Below, piece by piece: positions 63,801-64,000 of a stretch of 64,000 nt of DNA. Source of the DNA: Kibdelosporangium sp040675465. Its GTDB lineage: Bacteria > Actinomycetota > Actinomycetes > Mycobacteriales > Pseudonocardiaceae. The stretch is from contig NZ_JBFAPA010000016.1 in assembly GCF_040675465.1 (NCBI RefSeq), positions 124,001-188,000 on the forward strand, in the 5' to 3' direction. The translations under genes were made by a program, and so were the position numbers. The notes beneath the pieces were generated by a model. It made no database searches. It had not been told where the DNA came from and saw nothing but the letters and a program-made list of their open reading frames with translations. Position 1 is the stretch's first letter, and every line of letters begins with the position of its first letter.

Positions 63801-64000
63801 GCGGCACTCCACGCCCGGGGTGGGGCTCATTTCTCCGCCGCCGCACCACGACATCTACTCCATCGAGGACCTCGCCCAGCTGATCCACGACCTGAAGAAC
63901 GCCAACCCCAAGGCGCGGATCCACGTCAAGCTGGTGTCCGAAGTGGGCGTTGGCACGGTCGCGGCCGGTGTGTCCAAAGCCCATGCCGACGTCGTGCTGA
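60898..64000 (+). CDS. gltB: Glutamate synthase large subunit, gltB (3' end outside window)
   Basis: The first 1034 codons of GltB (usually about 1500), from GTG 60898 with GGGAGG ten bases upstream. GltB transfers the glutamine amide to 2-oxoglutarate with GltD supplying electrons. After an 18-residue propeptide, Cys19 (in GHDACGVSFVADL) becomes the N-terminal nucleophile. NHxxGE-type glutaminase segments are seen (VHSRFSTNTFPSWPLAHPYR, VAHNGEINTLRGNRNWM). The central domain and the start of the FMN-binding synthase domain (SYGSISKEMHEVLAIAMNRL, GGKSNTGEGGEDPDRY) follow. gltD is expected immediately downstream. Confidence 0.97.
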   Translation, partial: MTRSKTEGLYDEQYGHDACGVSFVADLAGRRSHDIVAKALTALRNLEHRGARGAEPDTGDGAGLLIQVPHEFFAGVVDFPLPQAGEYIVGIAFLPVDAEARAEAVARAEAIAAEEGARVLGWRDLPVDAQHVGPTAATAMPVFQQLFLTADNGLTGLALERLAFCVRKRVEHATDIYFPSLSSRTIVYKGMLTETQVDRFFPDLTDERVASAIGLVHSRFSTNTFPSWPLAHPYRYVAHNGEINTLRGNRNWMDARESMLVSDVIPGDLQRILPVITRGASDSASFDEVLELLHLGGRSLPHAVLMMIPEAWENHEEMDPARRAFYEYHSTLMEPWDGPALVAFTDGSLIGAVLDRNGLRPARYWVTEDGLVVLGSEAGLLELEPSSVVRKGRLEPGRMFLVDTVSHRIIDDDEIKNELAAEHPYDEWLHAGIIRLDELPPREREVPTHASLVRRQQAFGYTEEELNVLLRPMAATGGEPIGSMGNDSPLAPLSERPRQLFDYFTQLFAQVTNPPLDSIREELITSLHTSVGSEPNLLSTIPGACRRITLSFPVLDNDDLAKIVHINDDGDMPGFRTFTARGTYEVNGGGAALRRRLDEIRAEVSDAIEQGARLIVLSDRGVDDGHAPIPSLLLTGAVHHHLIREKTRTRVGLLVEAGDAREVHHIALLIGYGAAAVNPYLAMASVEEMVLPELSGTATRNLIKALGKGVRKTMSKMGVSTVASYTGAQIFEAIGLGDEVIDSCFTGTTSRLGGVGFDVLAEEVAQRHRKAFPPDGVRASHRELDTGGDYQWRREGEAHLFNPQTVFKLQHSTRSGRYEIFKEYTKAVDDQSKRLMTLRGLFDFKERTPVPIEEVEPVSDIVKRFATGAISYGSISKEMHEVLAIAMNRLGGKSNTGEGGEDPDRYTQDANGDLRRSAIKQVASGRFGVTSEYLVNADDLQIKMAQGAKPGEGGQLPGAKVYPWIARTRHSTPGVGLISPPPHHDIYSIEDLAQLIHDLKNANPKARIHVKLVSEVGVGTVAAGVSKAHADVVL

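Noticed and set aside
60874..63984. A 1036-codon open frame antisense to gltB
   Set aside because: gltB motifs are clear on the plus strand; the minus frame has shadow composition rich in Arg, Gly, Val and His with no domains.

Overview
The window is high-GC DNA with dense, often overlapping genes, many GTG/TTG starts, twin-arginine and lipobox signals, several TetR/MarR/LuxR regulators, two Hanks-type Ser/Thr kinases, MmpL transporters and mycothiol-enzyme-like proteins. This points to a chromosomal segment of a filamentous actinomycete. A Pseudonocardiales member (Amycolatopsis/Kibdelosporangium/Lentzea-like) is my best guess from gene style only. No rRNA, tRNA, CRISPR array, IS element or prophage was seen.
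Layout. 0-3.3 kb: the tail of an FtsK/SpoIIIE-like ATPase and a small partner, then a minus-strand cluster of MarR regulator, RHH+Clp-N fusion protein, a 16-residue membrane micropeptide and an asparaginase-like protein. 3.3-11.5 kb: cupin, GH38 alpha-mannosidase, an ArsR-type regulator, FxsA, and a carbohydrate ABC importer (binding protein plus two permeases, no ATPase). 11.6-23 kb: small proteins, a decayed nucleotidyltransferase, an MmpL transporter, an S4 protein, a NarL-type two-component system, a coupled TetR/DsbA-like/mycothiol-enzyme-like operon, a TetR/FAD-monooxygenase divergon, a secreted HNH nuclease and two paralogous charged proteins. 23-34 kb: a signalling block with BrkB, a STAS protein, an unusual response regulator with two sensor kinases (one degenerate), a Uma2 nuclease, a GAF-SpoIIE phosphatase and a 1444-aa soluble hybrid kinase with tandem HAMP repeats. 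34-44.3 kb: LppU-like protein, serine hydrolase, P450, TetR, a second MmpL transporter, Ku, a P-loop kinase, RidA, TetR, GNAT, and a Ser/Thr kinase whose extracytoplasmic domain is a family-2 carbohydrate-binding module. 44.3-56.2 kb: hypothetical pair, DUF998 protein, PaaX regulator, arginyl-tRNA synthetase, ADP-ribosylglycohydrolase coupled to a PfkB sugar kinase, a second Ser/Thr kinase, and a MacAB-like efflux operon. 56.4-64 kb: PAC2 protein, a Tat-exported GH78 rhamnosidase behind a LacI-type operator, and the start of gltB, cut by the window end.
Themes. Glycan use (GH38, GH78, sugar importer, CBM2 kinase), envelope stress and efflux (MmpL x2, MacAB-like, LppU-like, BrkB), and partner-switching or phosphorelay signalling recur. 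The most unusual items are the CBM2-tipped kinase, the tandem-HAMP hybrid kinase resembling fungal group III kinases, the RHH-ClpN/micropeptide/asparaginase-like cluster, and a five-copy two-orientation motif in the histidine-kinase/TetR intergenic region.
All calls come from reading the sequence and translations; no database search was run.
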